Source: Edaphobacter dinghuensis (GTDB taxonomy: Bacteria; Acidobacteriota; Terriglobia; Terriglobales; Acidobacteriaceae). Taken from it: a DNA stretch of 64,000 nt. The position numbers and the translations under genes are program-made. Position 1 is the first letter of the stretch. Every line of letters begins with the position of its first letter. The stretch covers positions 231,149 to 295,148 of the forward strand of contig NZ_BMGT01000003.1 of assembly GCF_014640335.1 (NCBI RefSeq), read 5' to 3'. Of this stretch, positions 17,612 to 27,036 are shown piece after piece. The notes under the pieces were generated by a model. It saw only the letters and a list, made by a program, of their open reading frames with translations, was not told the origin of the DNA and did no database searches.

Positions 17612-18289
17612 TTACTTTGAGGCAACGACGTTATTCTTCTGGGCGATCTGCTCGATCATCTGCAAATGTTGGTCGATCATCTGCCCACCTTGAGAGACAA
17701 GGCTCTTCAGCGCAGGGTTCGAGGTATTCTGCGCTTCCTGCTTGAATTCTTTCTCATCTTGCTTATGGTCTTTCACCATGTTTTGGATGTAGGCCTTGTC
17801 AAACTCGTCGCTGTTTAGCGCGCTAAGCTTGGACACCGTCGATTTATCTTTGCCCGACAGTGAGGACGGCGGTTTGACGTTCATCTGTTGAGCGACTTGT
17901 TTCATCGCATCGCCAAGTTTGGTATGGTCATCGACCATCTTCTGCGCAAACTGCTTTACATCCGGATTGCTGCTCTTTTGCAGGGCGAGTTGCCCCATCT
18001 GAACCTCGGCCATTCCGCCTTGAAGGGCCTCGCGAACAAATGCTTTGTCCATCATGGCTGCAGGCCCGTTCGGGTCCTGATTGCTGGTGGTCGCCTGATT
18101 CATCGCTGATCCGGGCTGCATTCCCGGCTGGGTTCCCGGTGTCGTCTGCTGGGTCGGAGATGACTGTTGTTGGCCGCCCCCAGGAGACATCTGCGCGATG
18201 GCGCAGGGAACGCTGAGAAGCGCCGCACCTGTGAGAAGCACAGGAAGGCTGTGCATCAACCTGCTGATTGCCCGACAACTTGTTCTCAT
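17612..18289 (-). CDS. Exported DUF4142 protein
   Basis: A 225-residue protein with a signal peptide (to about residue 33, CAIAQ), a Gln/Pro/Gly/Thr-rich low-complexity stretch (34-75), and a DUF4142 helical bundle (about 80-222). The bundle shows the family pattern: FVREALQGGMAEVQMGQLAL, VKQFAQKMVDDHTKLGDAM, and the second HK..EKEF repeat. DUF4142 proteins have a ferritin-like fold without a settled biochemical role and are often stress-related. Monocistronic with a strong terminator. Confidence 0.85.
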   Translation of the reverse strand: MRTSCRAISRLMHSLPVLLTGAALLSVPCAIAQMSPGGGQQQSSPTQQTTPGTQPGMQPGSAMNQATTSNQDPNGPAAMMDKAFVREALQGGMAEVQMGQLALQKSSNPDVKQFAQKMVDDHTKLGDAMKQVAQQMNVKPPSSLSGKDKSTVSKLSALNSDEFDKAYIQNMVKDHKQDEKEFKQEAQNTSNPALKSLVSQGGQMIDQHLQMIEQIAQKNNVVASK

Positions 18290-18548
18290 GATTGAGCTCC
18301 TGAATAGGGATTCGAAAAGTCATTCCTGAAAATAAGAATGTTCCGTTCGCGATCCACACCTTACAGGTCGCATTAAATAGGGTGCATCGAAGTGTCTTTC
18401 GGTTGCCTATTGATAAGTAGAAGATGAAGAAGCAAATAAGGAGAACTCCATCGCGCCGTGCGTCTGCGCAAGGTGATATTTTTGAAGGCAAGACAGGCAA
18501 ATATTCAAGCCGCAGCGCCATGCGCTCGGATACAGAGGATTCAATCAC
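18290..18548. other. Divergent promoter gap between DUF4142 and Dabb genes
   Basis: About 260 bases without a gene. It must hold the promoters for the two divergent genes; no clear -10/-35 pair or operator stands out. Confidence 0.4.
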
Positions 18549-18863
18549 ATGTATATTCACGCGTTTGCGTTTCGCTGGGTAGAAGGAATCACCGAAGAGC
18601 AGAAGAAGCACGTTCAGAAGGAAATCCTCGCGCTGCAGGGCAAGATCCCGGGTCTGCTTGAGACGCATGTCGGCACCAACGTCTCGCCCCGAGGACAGGA
18701 TTACGCGTTTGGCGGCGTGATGAAGTTTGTCGATAAGGCTGCGTTGGAGGCGTACTTTCCGCATCTCGTTCATCAGGCCCTGGGCGAGTGGCTGATGCCG
18801 ATGATTTCACCTCTGGAGCTGGATTTTGATGCTGCCTCCTCAACTGAGGCATACAGAGGCTGA
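18549..18863 (+). CDS. Dabb-family stress-responsive alpha/beta-barrel protein
   Basis: A 104-residue cytoplasmic protein. It starts with the Dabb pattern MYIHAFAFRWVEGITEEQKK, then IPGLLETHVGTNVSPRG, and DYAFGGVMKFVDKAALEAYF with HQAL: a single ferredoxin-like alpha/beta-barrel half that dimerises in the family. Dabb domains occur in plant stress proteins and in some bacterial decarboxylases or cyclases; no catalytic role can be fixed here. It is convergent with garD, whose stop lies 17 bases further. Confidence 0.85.
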   Translation: MYIHAFAFRWVEGITEEQKKHVQKEILALQGKIPGLLETHVGTNVSPRGQDYAFGGVMKFVDKAALEAYFPHLVHQALGEWLMPMISPLELDFDAASSTEAYRG

Positions 18864-18879
18864 AATTCGATTCGTCACG

Positions 18880-20433
18880 TTAAGTCACCGGAGCAGGATT
18901 GAAGAGCGCAAGATCGTTATGCAGCCCCCATTGATCTGCACGTGTCTGCTTGCGCCCGCTGGCCACATCAAGAATCAGTTGGAAGAGTTGAGTGCCGACC
19001 TGCTCAATGGTGGCATCGCCGGTTGCGATACTGCCTGCGTCGAGGTCGATGAGATCAGACCATCGCTCTGCTAGGGCGGAACGCGACGCTACCTTGATTA
19101 CAGGGCACATCGCAAGACCATAGGGAGTGCCGCGCCCGGTCGTAAATACATGCATGTTCATGGAAGCGGCGAGTTGCAACGTTCCGCAGATGAAGTCGCT
19201 GGCCGGAGTGGCAGCGAAGATCAATCCCTTTTTTGTAACTCGCTCACCCGGACCGAAGACGCCCGCAATAGCGCTGGTGCCGGCCTTAGCTGTCGAGCCC
19301 AGCGCCTTCTCGACAATGTTAGTCAATCCTCCCTTTTTATTTCCGGGAGTAGGGTTGGCGCTGCGATCTACTCCTCCACGGTCGAGATAGGCGTCATACC
19401 ATGCCATCTCGCGGACGAGATCGCGCGCCACCTGTTCATCCGCAGCGCGTGCCGTCAGCAGATGAATCGCATCGCGAACCTCGGTCACTTCAGAGAACAT
19501 GACTGTGGCTCCAGCACGAACCAGCAGATCGGATGCGTAGCCCACAGCGGGGTTTGCTGTGACGCCGGAAAACGCATCGCTCCCACCGCATTGCAGCCCA
19601 ACAACGAGATCGGAGGCAGGTCGCGTCACTCGTGTTCTTCGATTGAGCTCCGCAAGTCGTTTCTCCGCTAACTGCATAATGGAAGCCACCATGTCGCCGA
19701 AGCTATGGTGCTCTTCGTCCTGCATGCGAACGACATAGGGCTCTGCTGCCAGTATAGGTAGAGTGCTGTTCGGCAATAGCCGCACTGGCTGCAGCTTCTC
19801 GCATCCCAGACTAACAACCATGGGAGCGCCGCCCAGATTAGGGTTCAAGCTGAGGTTGCGCAGTGTACGAATAGGAATCTCAGCGCCAGGGGCATCAATG
19901 GCGACGCCGCATCCATAGTTGTGGGTCAACGCGATAACGTCATCGACGTTGGGATAACGCGGCAAGATCTCAGCCTTGATGCGCTTGACAGCAAAGTCGA
20001 CGGTCGCAGCGACGCATTGAACAGTAGTTGTGATGCCAAGAATATTTTTTGTGCCTACCGATCCGTCATCATTGACGAAGCCATCGAAGGTGTAGCCTTC
20101 AATCGGTGGCATCGGCGCTGGCACCGCCGTCGCATGAGGAAGGTTATCCAGCGAGGGAGCAACCGGCAGGCGCATCCGCTCCTCATGCACCCAACTGCCT
20201 CTTGCAATGGGATACTCTGCGTAACCGATCACCGAGCCGTATCGCAGTATGGGCGCTCCTGCCGGCATATCGACCAGCGCCACCTTGTGCGCTTCCGGAA
20301 TATCCTCAATCAGCTTCAGCCCTGAATCGAACTCTGTGCCTGCAGGCAGACCGCCCTCGTTCACGATGATAGCCACCGTGTCGTGTGGGTGCACCTGTAC
20401 AAAGAGGGGACGCAACTTTTTTCCGCTGGGCAT
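18880..20433 (-). CDS. garD: Galactarate dehydratase
   Basis: The 517-residue enzyme dehydrates galactarate (mucate) to 5-dehydro-4-deoxy-D-glucarate. It has the N-terminal SAF domain ([19 protein letters not shown]) and the large UxaA/GarD domain. Diagnostic stretches shared with E. coli GarD, recalled from memory, include [62 protein letters not shown] and the C-terminal DQWGLHN. The length is close to E. coli (523). AAGGAAC precedes the ATG. It is the last gene of the aldarate operon, 33 bases after gudD. Confidence 0.95.
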   Translation of the reverse strand: MPSGKKLRPLFVQVHPHDTVAIIVNEGGLPAGTEFDSGLKLIEDIPEAHKVALVDMPAGAPILRYGSVIGYAEYPIARGSWVHEERMRLPVAPSLDNLPHATAVPAPMPPIEGYTFDGFVNDDGSVGTKNILGITTTVQCVAATVDFAVKRIKAEILPRYPNVDDVIALTHNYGCGVAIDAPGAEIPIRTLRNLSLNPNLGGAPMVVSLGCEKLQPVRLLPNSTLPILAAEPYVVRMQDEEHHSFGDMVASIMQLAEKRLAELNRRTRVTRPASDLVVGLQCGGSDAFSGVTANPAVGYASDLLVRAGATVMFSEVTEVRDAIHLLTARAADEQVARDLVREMAWYDAYLDRGGVDRSANPTPGNKKGGLTNIVEKALGSTAKAGTSAIAGVFGPGERVTKKGLIFAATPASDFICGTLQLAASMNMHVFTTGRGTPYGLAMCPVIKVASRSALAERWSDLIDLDAGSIATGDATIEQVGTQLFQLILDVASGRKQTRADQWGLHNDLALFNPAPVT

Positions 20434-20466
20434 GCTGTTCCTTATATTGCTGTTGCCGCCAAAAGT

Positions 20467-21822
20467 CTACGAGACCAGGCAGGGCCGCTTTGGGTTGAAC
20501 TTCCAGCCCGGAACAAGAAACTGCATCGCCTTCGCGTCGTCCCGTGCTCCCAGCTCCATCGTATTGTAGAGCGCATGGGCGCGCTCGATCTGCTCCATGT
20601 CGATCTCGATGCCAAGTCCGGGACGCTCCGGCACAGTAATTCTGCCGCCAACAATTTGCAGAGGCTCCCTTGTGAGGCGTTGCCCATCCTGCCAGATCCA
20701 ATGCGTATCGATTGCAGTAATCTTGCCCGGTGCCGCTGCTGCCACATGCGTAAACATCGCCAGCGAGATATCGAAGTGATTATTGGAGTGCGATCCCCAC
20801 GTGAGTCCCCACTCGCGGCATAGCTGCGCTACGCGTACCGAGCCCTGCATCGTCCAGAAGTGCGGGTCGGCCAGCGGGATGTCGATGGCATTGAGCTGAA
20901 TCGCGTGCTTCAACTCGCGCCAGTCAGTCGCAATCATGTTGGTCGCCGTGGGGAGACCAGTGGCACGCCGGAACTCGGCCATGATCTCGCGTCCGGAGAA
21001 TCCCTTCTCTGTGCCGCACGGGTCTTCGGCGTATGCCAGCACATGCTGCTTGCCCTGGCAGAGGCGGACAGCCTCATCGAGCGACCACGCTCCATTCGGA
21101 TCGAGCGTAATGCGTGCATCGGGAAAGCGCTCCGCAAGCGCGGTAACGGTTTCCATCTCCTCTGCGCCTGCCAGCACACCGCCCTTTAGCTTGTAGTCAT
21201 TGAATCCATAGCGCGCCTGAGCCGCTTCTGCCAATCGCAGCACAGCATCGGTCGTCAACGCCTCTTCGTGTCGCAGCCGCAGCCACTCGTCGTCTGCATC
21301 GGGTTCGCTGCGATAGGGAAGATCTGTCTTCTTTCTATTACCAATGAAGAACAGATAGCCCAGAACCTCGATGCTTGAACGTTGCTGACCTTCTCCCAGG
21401 AGGGCTGCGACTGGCAGCTCAAGAAACTGGCCGAGCAGATCGAGCAACGCCGATTCGATCGCAGTGACTGCATGGACCGTCGTGCGAAGATCGAAGGTCT
21501 GCAGTCCCCGGCCTTCGTTATCGTAGTTGGCAAAGCGTTCTCGAACCGTGTTCAGAATTGCGTTATACGCAGCTAACGGTTGTCCTACTACCAACGTTTG
21601 TGACTCTTCAAGCACACGGCGGATCTTTTCGCCACCCGGAACTTCGCCCGCGCCGGTGTTGCCGGCACTATCGGTCAACAGCACAACGCTGCGTGTGAAG
21701 AACGGCGCATGCGCTCCGCTCAGGTTCAGCAGCATGCTGTCATGCCCGGCTACGGGAATGACCCGCATGCTCGTGATGGTGGGAGTGTCCTTGTGCGAGA
21801 TGGGCGTCTCTACCGAATTCAC
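20467..21822 (-). CDS. gudD: Glucarate dehydratase
   Basis: A 451-residue enolase-superfamily enzyme that removes water from D-glucarate (and L-idarate) to give the same 5-dehydro-4-deoxyglucarate as GarD. Conserved stretches include [18 protein letters not shown], the KLKGGVLAG Lys motif, [14 protein letters not shown] and YAEDPCG metal-ligand strands, and [10 protein letters not shown] with the catalytic His. The start codon is probably GTG, with GGAGAATAGC upstream. It lies 28 bases after the transporter gene. Confidence 0.96.
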   Translation of the reverse strand: MNSVETPISHKDTPTITSMRVIPVAGHDSMLLNLSGAHAPFFTRSVVLLTDSAGNTGAGEVPGGEKIRRVLEESQTLVVGQPLAAYNAILNTVRERFANYDNEGRGLQTFDLRTTVHAVTAIESALLDLLGQFLELPVAALLGEGQQRSSIEVLGYLFFIGNRKKTDLPYRSEPDADDEWLRLRHEEALTTDAVLRLAEAAQARYGFNDYKLKGGVLAGAEEMETVTALAERFPDARITLDPNGAWSLDEAVRLCQGKQHVLAYAEDPCGTEKGFSGREIMAEFRRATGLPTATNMIATDWRELKHAIQLNAIDIPLADPHFWTMQGSVRVAQLCREWGLTWGSHSNNHFDISLAMFTHVAAAAPGKITAIDTHWIWQDGQRLTREPLQIVGGRITVPERPGLGIEIDMEQIERAHALYNTMELGARDDAKAMQFLVPGWKFNPKRPCLVS

Positions 21823-21850
21823 CGCTATTCTCCGAATCTATCGTTTTGCA

Positions 21851-23182
21851 TTATCTTGACGACGCTTGAGGTTGCAGCTCGAGCCGCTTGATCTCGCCGA
21901 CAATGACAAGATAGCTAAAGATAGCCAGCAGCGCGGCAAAGCCGACAAAGATCAGCGCATCGTTAAACGAGCCTGTTCTCTTCACCAGATATCCGATCAC
22001 AATCGGCGTCGTGATGCCGGCCGTGTTACCGAAGAGGTTGAAGAGTCCGCCGTTCAGTCCGATCAACTCCTTCGGCGATGTGTCTGCGATTACCGTCCAG
22101 CCCAGTGCGCCGAAGCCCTTGCCGAAAAAAGCCAGCGACATCAGGAACATCACGACTGCCTGCACATTCGTATAGTTGCACGCGATCATCGTGACCGAGA
22201 GCAACATGCCTGCGATGATCGGCGCCTTGCGCGCAAACGTAAGAGAGCGGCCTCGACGGAGAAGCGCATCCGAGCACAGCCCGCCAAGCACGCCACCCAC
22301 AGAGCCGCATAGCGCGGGCAACGCCGCTGCGAATCCTCCGCGAAGGATGGACATGTGTCGCGCTTGCACCAGGTACACGGGAAACCATGTGATGAAAAAA
22401 TAAGTCAACGTCGTGATGCAAAACTGTCCGAGATAAATTCCGACCAGCATTCGCTGGCTCAGCAACTGCTTTACGCCGGACCAGGTAAGAGCATGGGCAG
22501 TCGATCTCCCACCCGCCACGCGATCGACGTTAACTAATCCGCCGCCTCGCTCGATGCACTCGATCTCCGACTCCGAGATCAGCGGATGGTCCTTCACGTT
22601 GTAGACGGTCTTCCACCAGACGAAGGCCAGCACAAAGCCGAACACTCCCATAAACCAGAAGCAGCTTCTCCAGCCATAGGAGTGCGTGAGCCATCCGAAG
22701 AGTGGAGCGAACGCAACCAGTGCAAAATACTGCGACGCATTGAAGATCGCCGACGCTCCGCCACGCTCTGCCGTCGGAAACCATGCAGCGACGATACGCC
22801 CATTGCCGGGAAAGACCGGTGACTGGGCCAACCCCGAGAGCAGCCGCAGAATAAAGATCGCGCTGAAGACCCACGCTGCCGCGAGATATCCGGTGAAGCC
22901 GATGAGGAATGCACAGGTCGTCCAGCAGACGATGCTGATGCCGTAGACGCGTTTAGATCCGAAGCGGTCCAGCAGCCCGCCCGAGGGCAATTGGCCAAGC
23001 ACGTAAGCCCAGCTGAAGCCCGACAGCAGAAAGCCGAGCTTTACTGGGTCCAGCGCCAACTCTCTCTCCATCGCGGTGCCTGCGATGGAGAGAGCGACCC
23101 GATCGCCATAGCTGAAGCAGCTGGCGATGAACAGCATCGATACGATCAGATAGCGTATGTGCGTCTGTTTGCCGGCGTTCAT
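21851..23182 (-). CDS. gudP: MFS glucarate/galactarate transporter, GudP-like
   Basis: A 443-residue, 12-TM major facilitator of the anion:cation symporter group. It opens RYLIVSMLFIASCFSYGDRVALSIAG, carries GYILGQLPSG-like GQLPSGGLLDRFGSKRVYG between TM2 and TM3, and the PVFPGNGRIVAAWFPTAERG loop typical of the D-galactonate/glucarate transporter subfamily. It sits between kdgD and gudD with gaps under 30 bases, so aldarate import is the obvious role. The specificity (glucarate, galactarate or both) cannot be read from sequence. Confidence 0.9.
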   Translation of the reverse strand: MNAGKQTHIRYLIVSMLFIASCFSYGDRVALSIAGTAMERELALDPVKLGFLLSGFSWAYVLGQLPSGGLLDRFGSKRVYGISIVCWTTCAFLIGFTGYLAAAWVFSAIFILRLLSGLAQSPVFPGNGRIVAAWFPTAERGGASAIFNASQYFALVAFAPLFGWLTHSYGWRSCFWFMGVFGFVLAFVWWKTVYNVKDHPLISESEIECIERGGGLVNVDRVAGGRSTAHALTWSGVKQLLSQRMLVGIYLGQFCITTLTYFFITWFPVYLVQARHMSILRGGFAAALPALCGSVGGVLGGLCSDALLRRGRSLTFARKAPIIAGMLLSVTMIACNYTNVQAVVMFLMSLAFFGKGFGALGWTVIADTSPKELIGLNGGLFNLFGNTAGITTPIVIGYLVKRTGSFNDALIFVGFAALLAIFSYLVIVGEIKRLELQPQASSR

Positions 23183-23198
23183 CGATCTCCCATTCAGC

Positions 23199-24113
23199 TT
23201 AGGAACGGCCAGCGATCAGTTTGGTGAGAGCATCCATCTCGTTTTGATCGAGATCGGTGAGCGGTGTGCGGACGGGACCTGCGGGTCTGCCAATGGCGCG
23301 CATTCCGGCTTTGACGATCGAGACCGCGTAACCCTTATGCCGATTGCGAATGTCGATGTAAGGCAGAACGAATTCGCGCAACTGCGTGAAGACCTCCGCA
23401 TGATCGCGCCTGCGTACCGCGGCGTAGAAGTTCTGCGCGAACTGCGGAAGAAAGTTGAAGATCGCTGAAGAGTAAGTGGTGACGCCCATCTCCAGATAGG
23501 GCAGGGCAAAGGTCTCCGCCGTCGGCAGACCGCCGATGTAGGTGAGCCGGTCGCCCATGCGCGCATAGATTCGTGTCATTAGCTCGATGTCGCCGTATCC
23601 ATCCTTGAAGCCGACAAGGTTGGGGCAGCGCTCGCACAGACGAGCCAGCGTCACATCGTTGATGATCGCGTTGTCGCGGTTGTAGAAGATGACCCCAAGG
23701 CTGGTGGAAGCGCAGACCGCCTCTACGTGTGCCATGATTCCCGCAGGCTCTGCGTTGACGAGGTACGGAGGTAAGAGCAGTATTCCATCCGCACCGGCAC
23801 TCTCCGCCGCCTGCGCGAACTGCTTTGCGATTGCCGTGCCATATCCGCAACCCGCTACGACCGGCACGCGATGATTGGTCTGTTGCACTGCGGCAGTAAC
23901 GACAGCAGAGAACTCCTGCAGGTTGAGCGAAAAGAACTCGCCCGTGCCTCCCGCTGCGAACAGCCCCGCCGGCTTGTACTGCAAGAGCCATTCAATATGC
24001 TCGCGATAGGGAGCCTCGTTAAATGCGTAGGTATCGGTGAAATGAGTGACGGGAAACGAGAGTAGCCCCGCTCCAATCTTCTTTGCAAGTTCTTCCGGCG
24101 ACATCGGGGTCAT
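23199..24113 (-). CDS. kdgD: 5-dehydro-4-deoxyglucarate dehydratase (decarboxylating)
   Basis: A 304-residue member of the DapA/NAL aldolase family. It converts 5-dehydro-4-deoxyglucarate to 2-oxoglutarate semialdehyde with loss of CO2 and water. [19 protein letters not shown], the FYNRDN motif and the Schiff-base lysine in VGFKDGYGD (Lys170) are present and match KdgD rather than DapA. The operon thus uses the decarboxylating route and not the GarL aldolase route of E. coli. AAGGAAACCT precedes the ATG. The 2-oxoglutarate semialdehyde dehydrogenase needed next is not in the window. Confidence 0.94.
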   Translation of the reverse strand: MTPMSPEELAKKIGAGLLSFPVTHFTDTYAFNEAPYREHIEWLLQYKPAGLFAAGGTGEFFSLNLQEFSAVVTAAVQQTNHRVPVVAGCGYGTAIAKQFAQAAESAGADGILLLPPYLVNAEPAGIMAHVEAVCASTSLGVIFYNRDNAIINDVTLARLCERCPNLVGFKDGYGDIELMTRIYARMGDRLTYIGGLPTAETFALPYLEMGVTTYSSAIFNFLPQFAQNFYAAVRRRDHAEVFTQLREFVLPYIDIRNRHKGYAVSIVKAGMRAIGRPAGPVRTPLTDLDQNEMDALTKLIAGRS

Positions 24114-24214
24114 AGGTTTCCTTCAAGGCGGATCGCGTGGTGCATACGCAAAACTATAAAGAAGTCAGAGAAGATGTAACAAGCAAGCTATGGTTTCACT
24201 GACGATTTCGCGAT

Positions 24215-25414
24215 TTATCTTTCGGTTGCTCTCGAAGGAATGATGGATGTACTGGTGATAATGCCGGCCAGCAGTAACAGCAACACCGTTCCAATGGCTG
24301 GCACTGCAAGCCCCGCTCGCAACCCATGGAACCTGCTTGAGACGACCCCGGTCATCCAGGGCAGGGTTGCTCCTCCCACGGAGGCTGCGGCGAACACCCG
24401 TCCAAGCCGCGGATGATTGCCTGTCCGCGCCAAAAAGAATGAGAGAATCAACGGATAGACGGGTGCAATGGCAAGCCCGCAAAAGATGGTGAGCGCTATC
24501 ACTCCACCGGCGCTTAGATGCTTCGCCACAATCAGCACGCCCTCTGCCACTATCAGCAGCACCACGCTGCCTCGATAGAGCGTAGCCTCGCCGAACATCT
24601 CGATCAGCCCAGCCAACATCAGACGTCCGGTCATCTCCGACACCCAGAAATAAAGCGCAATCGACGAGGCCAGCAGAGCGGAACTGGCGCGTACGCCGTA
24701 GCTCGGCAGCCATCCTCCCAGGGCGTTCTCTACTCCTACGAACAGCAGCATCGCAGCAGAGAACATCAGCAGCGGCCACAGTGACATCGGCATTGGAATC
24801 TCTGCCTTCGCTTCGTTACCTCCTGTGGCTGCTACTTCAGGTTTTTTATCGCGCGGCAGAAAGATTGCAAAAGCAGCCGCCAGAACCAGGCAGCTTGCAA
24901 GCACGCAGAAGAAGAGCCGTACTCGACCCGGCCCGCAGGCACGCACCAGCAGCGAGCAGCTGATCGCTCCTGCTCCCCAGGTCATGTTGAGTAGCGCAAT
25001 CAGACGGGTGCGTGCCGACGGAATCGCTATCCCCGAGATCACATTTCCTGCAGTAAGTCCCGCGCCTAACCCAAGCCCAACGCAGAACAACGCGATGTGC
25101 GCCGCGTTGAAATCGGCCCAGCCCATCAAGGCGCATCCTGCCGCGCTCATGCACGCGCCATACAACATGCTCGCCCGCAGGTTGCGTGTTGCGAACCATG
25201 CTCCGCAAAGCTGGCCTGCAAAGGTGGTTGTGAACAAAGTTCCGGCCTGCGCGTCTTGGATATGCCATCGGCCGATCAGCGCCGGCAGCAGCGGCCCCAG
25301 CATTACGGTCGCAATGCCCGCTACAAAGAAATAGAAGAAGACCGGCCCCAACACGCGCAAAGTGCTCGTCCGTGTCTCAAAAGCATCCGAGGTCAATGGT
25401 GTGGTTCCTGGCAA
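24215..25414 (-). CDS. MFS transporter (sugar permease type)
   Basis: A 399-residue protein with 12 predicted TM segments (VFFYFFVAGIATVMLG, LFTTTFAGQLCGAW, GLGLGAGLTAGNVI and so on), with a cytoplasmic loop rich in Lys/Glu near 195-210. It resembles the fucose-permease-like branch of the MFS and differs from the GudP-type protein two genes downstream. The likely start is TTG at 25414. Its position between the LacI regulator and kdgD suggests it imports another uronate or aldarate, or a sugar precursor (inference). Confidence 0.8.
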   Translation of the reverse strand: MPGTTPLTSDAFETRTSTLRVLGPVFFYFFVAGIATVMLGPLLPALIGRWHIQDAQAGTLFTTTFAGQLCGAWFATRNLRASMLYGACMSAAGCALMGWADFNAAHIALFCVGLGLGAGLTAGNVISGIAIPSARTRLIALLNMTWGAGAISCSLLVRACGPGRVRLFFCVLASCLVLAAAFAIFLPRDKKPEVAATGGNEAKAEIPMPMSLWPLLMFSAAMLLFVGVENALGGWLPSYGVRASSALLASSIALYFWVSEMTGRLMLAGLIEMFGEATLYRGSVVLLIVAEGVLIVAKHLSAGGVIALTIFCGLAIAPVYPLILSFFLARTGNHPRLGRVFAAASVGGATLPWMTGVVSSRFHGLRAGLAVPAIGTVLLLLLAGIITSTSIIPSRATER

Positions 25415-25504
25415 TGCGCTGTTCTCGCGTCCTCATTATGACCAAGAGCATAGCCGAAAGGGAAGCACTCCTGTATTTCGCGTCTGTTATGCAGTTCAGA
25501 AGAT

Positions 25505-26578
25505 CTAATGCTTTGCCTTATGTCCCTTCACCGGGCGATCTTCGCGAACTCCCGCCGTCGATTCTCTCACCACCAGCTCCGGCTCAAACCACACCGCGTC
25601 AGGATACGGCTCATCCGGCGATTGAATCCGGTTGACCAGCAGTTGCGCCGCAGTCCAGCCCATCTTGTGCAGCGGCTGCCGTATCGTCGTCAGCCGGGGG
25701 TTGTAGTATTCGGCAACGATGATGTCGTCGAAGCCGATCACCGAGATATCGCGCGGGCAGTTCAACCCCACATCCTCGATGGCACGAATCGCGCCAATCG
25801 CAGCCGTATCGTTGAAGCAGAAGATAGCGGTAAAGTCGCGGGTACGAGTCAGCAGCTCTCGCACCGGCGGATAGCCCAGCTCCGGCGACCACGAGTTCTT
25901 CTCGAGGTTGATGCAAAGCTCCGGCCTGATCGTAATGCCGATCTCCTGCGCGATGCTGCAAATCGCCTCCCACCGCGCCACCGAATCGCTTACATACTTG
26001 GACCCCTTCATAAACGCGATGCGTCGATGGCCCAGATCATAGAGATGACGCAGCGCCATCTTTGCTGCGCGGTTATGGTCGAGCACCACGTTCGTGAGTC
26101 CGGGCGTCTTGCTGTGCGACGAGATGCCCACCATCGGCAGCGGCACCTTGTGCTTCAGCTCTGTATTCACCGTCAGAAAGCCATCGACGGCCCGGTTCAT
26201 CAGCAGCTGCGGATACTCTTCGATCAGGTCCGGCCGTCCCAGATGGCTGACAGTGAAGTAGAGAAAACCTTCTTGCAAAAGATACTGTTCCACGCCCAGC
26301 ATGACGCCGGTGAAGTATCCTTCGCTGACCTCCGGCACGATCAGGCCAACCGTGTTGGTCACCTTCGTTCGCAGCATACGCGCGTGCAGGTTGGGGCGAT
26401 ACTCAAACTTCTTCGCTGCAGCGTGTACCCGCTCCTTCGTTGCAGTCGAGATCGACTTTGCTACCGGCGAATCGTTCAGCACGATGGAGACGGTCGCCGG
26501 CGAGAGATCCAGGTACTCCGCAAGGATCTTCAGCGTTACCGGTTTGCCGGCCTCGGATGTTTTTTTCTTTCCTGTCAT
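25505..26578 (-). CDS. LacI-family transcriptional regulator of the aldarate operon
   Basis: 357 residues from the ATG at 26578, which has GGAGAACC upstream; reading to 26623 adds 15 unlikely residues. The N-terminal helix-turn-helix (VTLKILAEYLDLSPATVSIVLN) with hinge helix YRPNLHARML is followed by a periplasmic-binding-protein-like sensor domain (TVGLIVPEVSEGYF to SVIGFDDIIVAEYY). It is the first gene of the minus-strand run that leads to garD, so it probably represses the operon until an aldarate or breakdown product binds. No clear palindromic operator was found in the 25415-25504 gap. Confidence 0.9.
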   Translation of the reverse strand: MTGKKKTSEAGKPVTLKILAEYLDLSPATVSIVLNDSPVAKSISTATKERVHAAAKKFEYRPNLHARMLRTKVTNTVGLIVPEVSEGYFTGVMLGVEQYLLQEGFLYFTVSHLGRPDLIEEYPQLLMNRAVDGFLTVNTELKHKVPLPMVGISSHSKTPGLTNVVLDHNRAAKMALRHLYDLGHRRIAFMKGSKYVSDSVARWEAICSIAQEIGITIRPELCINLEKNSWSPELGYPPVRELLTRTRDFTAIFCFNDTAAIGAIRAIEDVGLNCPRDISVIGFDDIIVAEYYNPRLTTIRQPLHKMGWTAAQLLVNRIQSPDEPYPDAVWFEPELVVRESTAGVREDRPVKGHKAKH

Positions 26579-26677
26579 GGTTCTCCAGGGACCCTGTATG
26601 CGTGTTGTGCAACCTTTGTACACCTTCTAACCCGGTTGCAGCGAGAGATATCGAATTGCGGTACTGCAATGACAGCG

Positions 26678-27001
26678 TCACTTCCAAAGCGAGACGATCA
26701 GGCCGCCGGTCACAATCAGGGTTCCACCCACTACGACGGCAGGCGTCGGGGCAGTCCGAAAGATGACATAGTTGGTGAGCTGAAAGACCACGAACAGAGT
26801 TGCGATATACATCCCCGTCACGGCAGCAAACTCTACCGGCGCAAGGTTGAGCGAAGTTCCGTAGAGCGTCAGCAGCGTGCCTCCAACGACGAAGAGGCCG
26901 ATCCGCGCCGGCAGCGAAGGGTGGTTCAGGGCAATCCGTACCACGGCGTCGCCTACAGCCTCAAACACGGTTGCAGCAAAGACAAACAGAAAGATCTTCA
27001 T
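26678..27001 (-). CDS. Small multidrug resistance (SMR)-like transporter
   Basis: 107 residues, four TM helices. The first helix carries a Glu at position 14 (FAATVFEAVGDAV), the position of the essential proton/substrate-binding Glu of EmrE. The rest (LYGTSLNLAPVEFAAVTGMYIATLFVVFQ and GGTLIVTGGLIVSLW) fits the SMR/DMT half-repeat. Such proteins work as dimers and export cations or small amphipathic compounds. The substrate is unknown. It follows murA on the same strand after 35 bases. Confidence 0.75.
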   Translation of the reverse strand: MKIFLFVFAATVFEAVGDAVVRIALNHPSLPARIGLFVVGGTLLTLYGTSLNLAPVEFAAVTGMYIATLFVVFQLTNYVIFRTAPTPAVVVGGTLIVTGGLIVSLWK

Positions 27002-27036
27002 TCATTAACCTTGCACAGCCGAATTTCGAAAATCTT

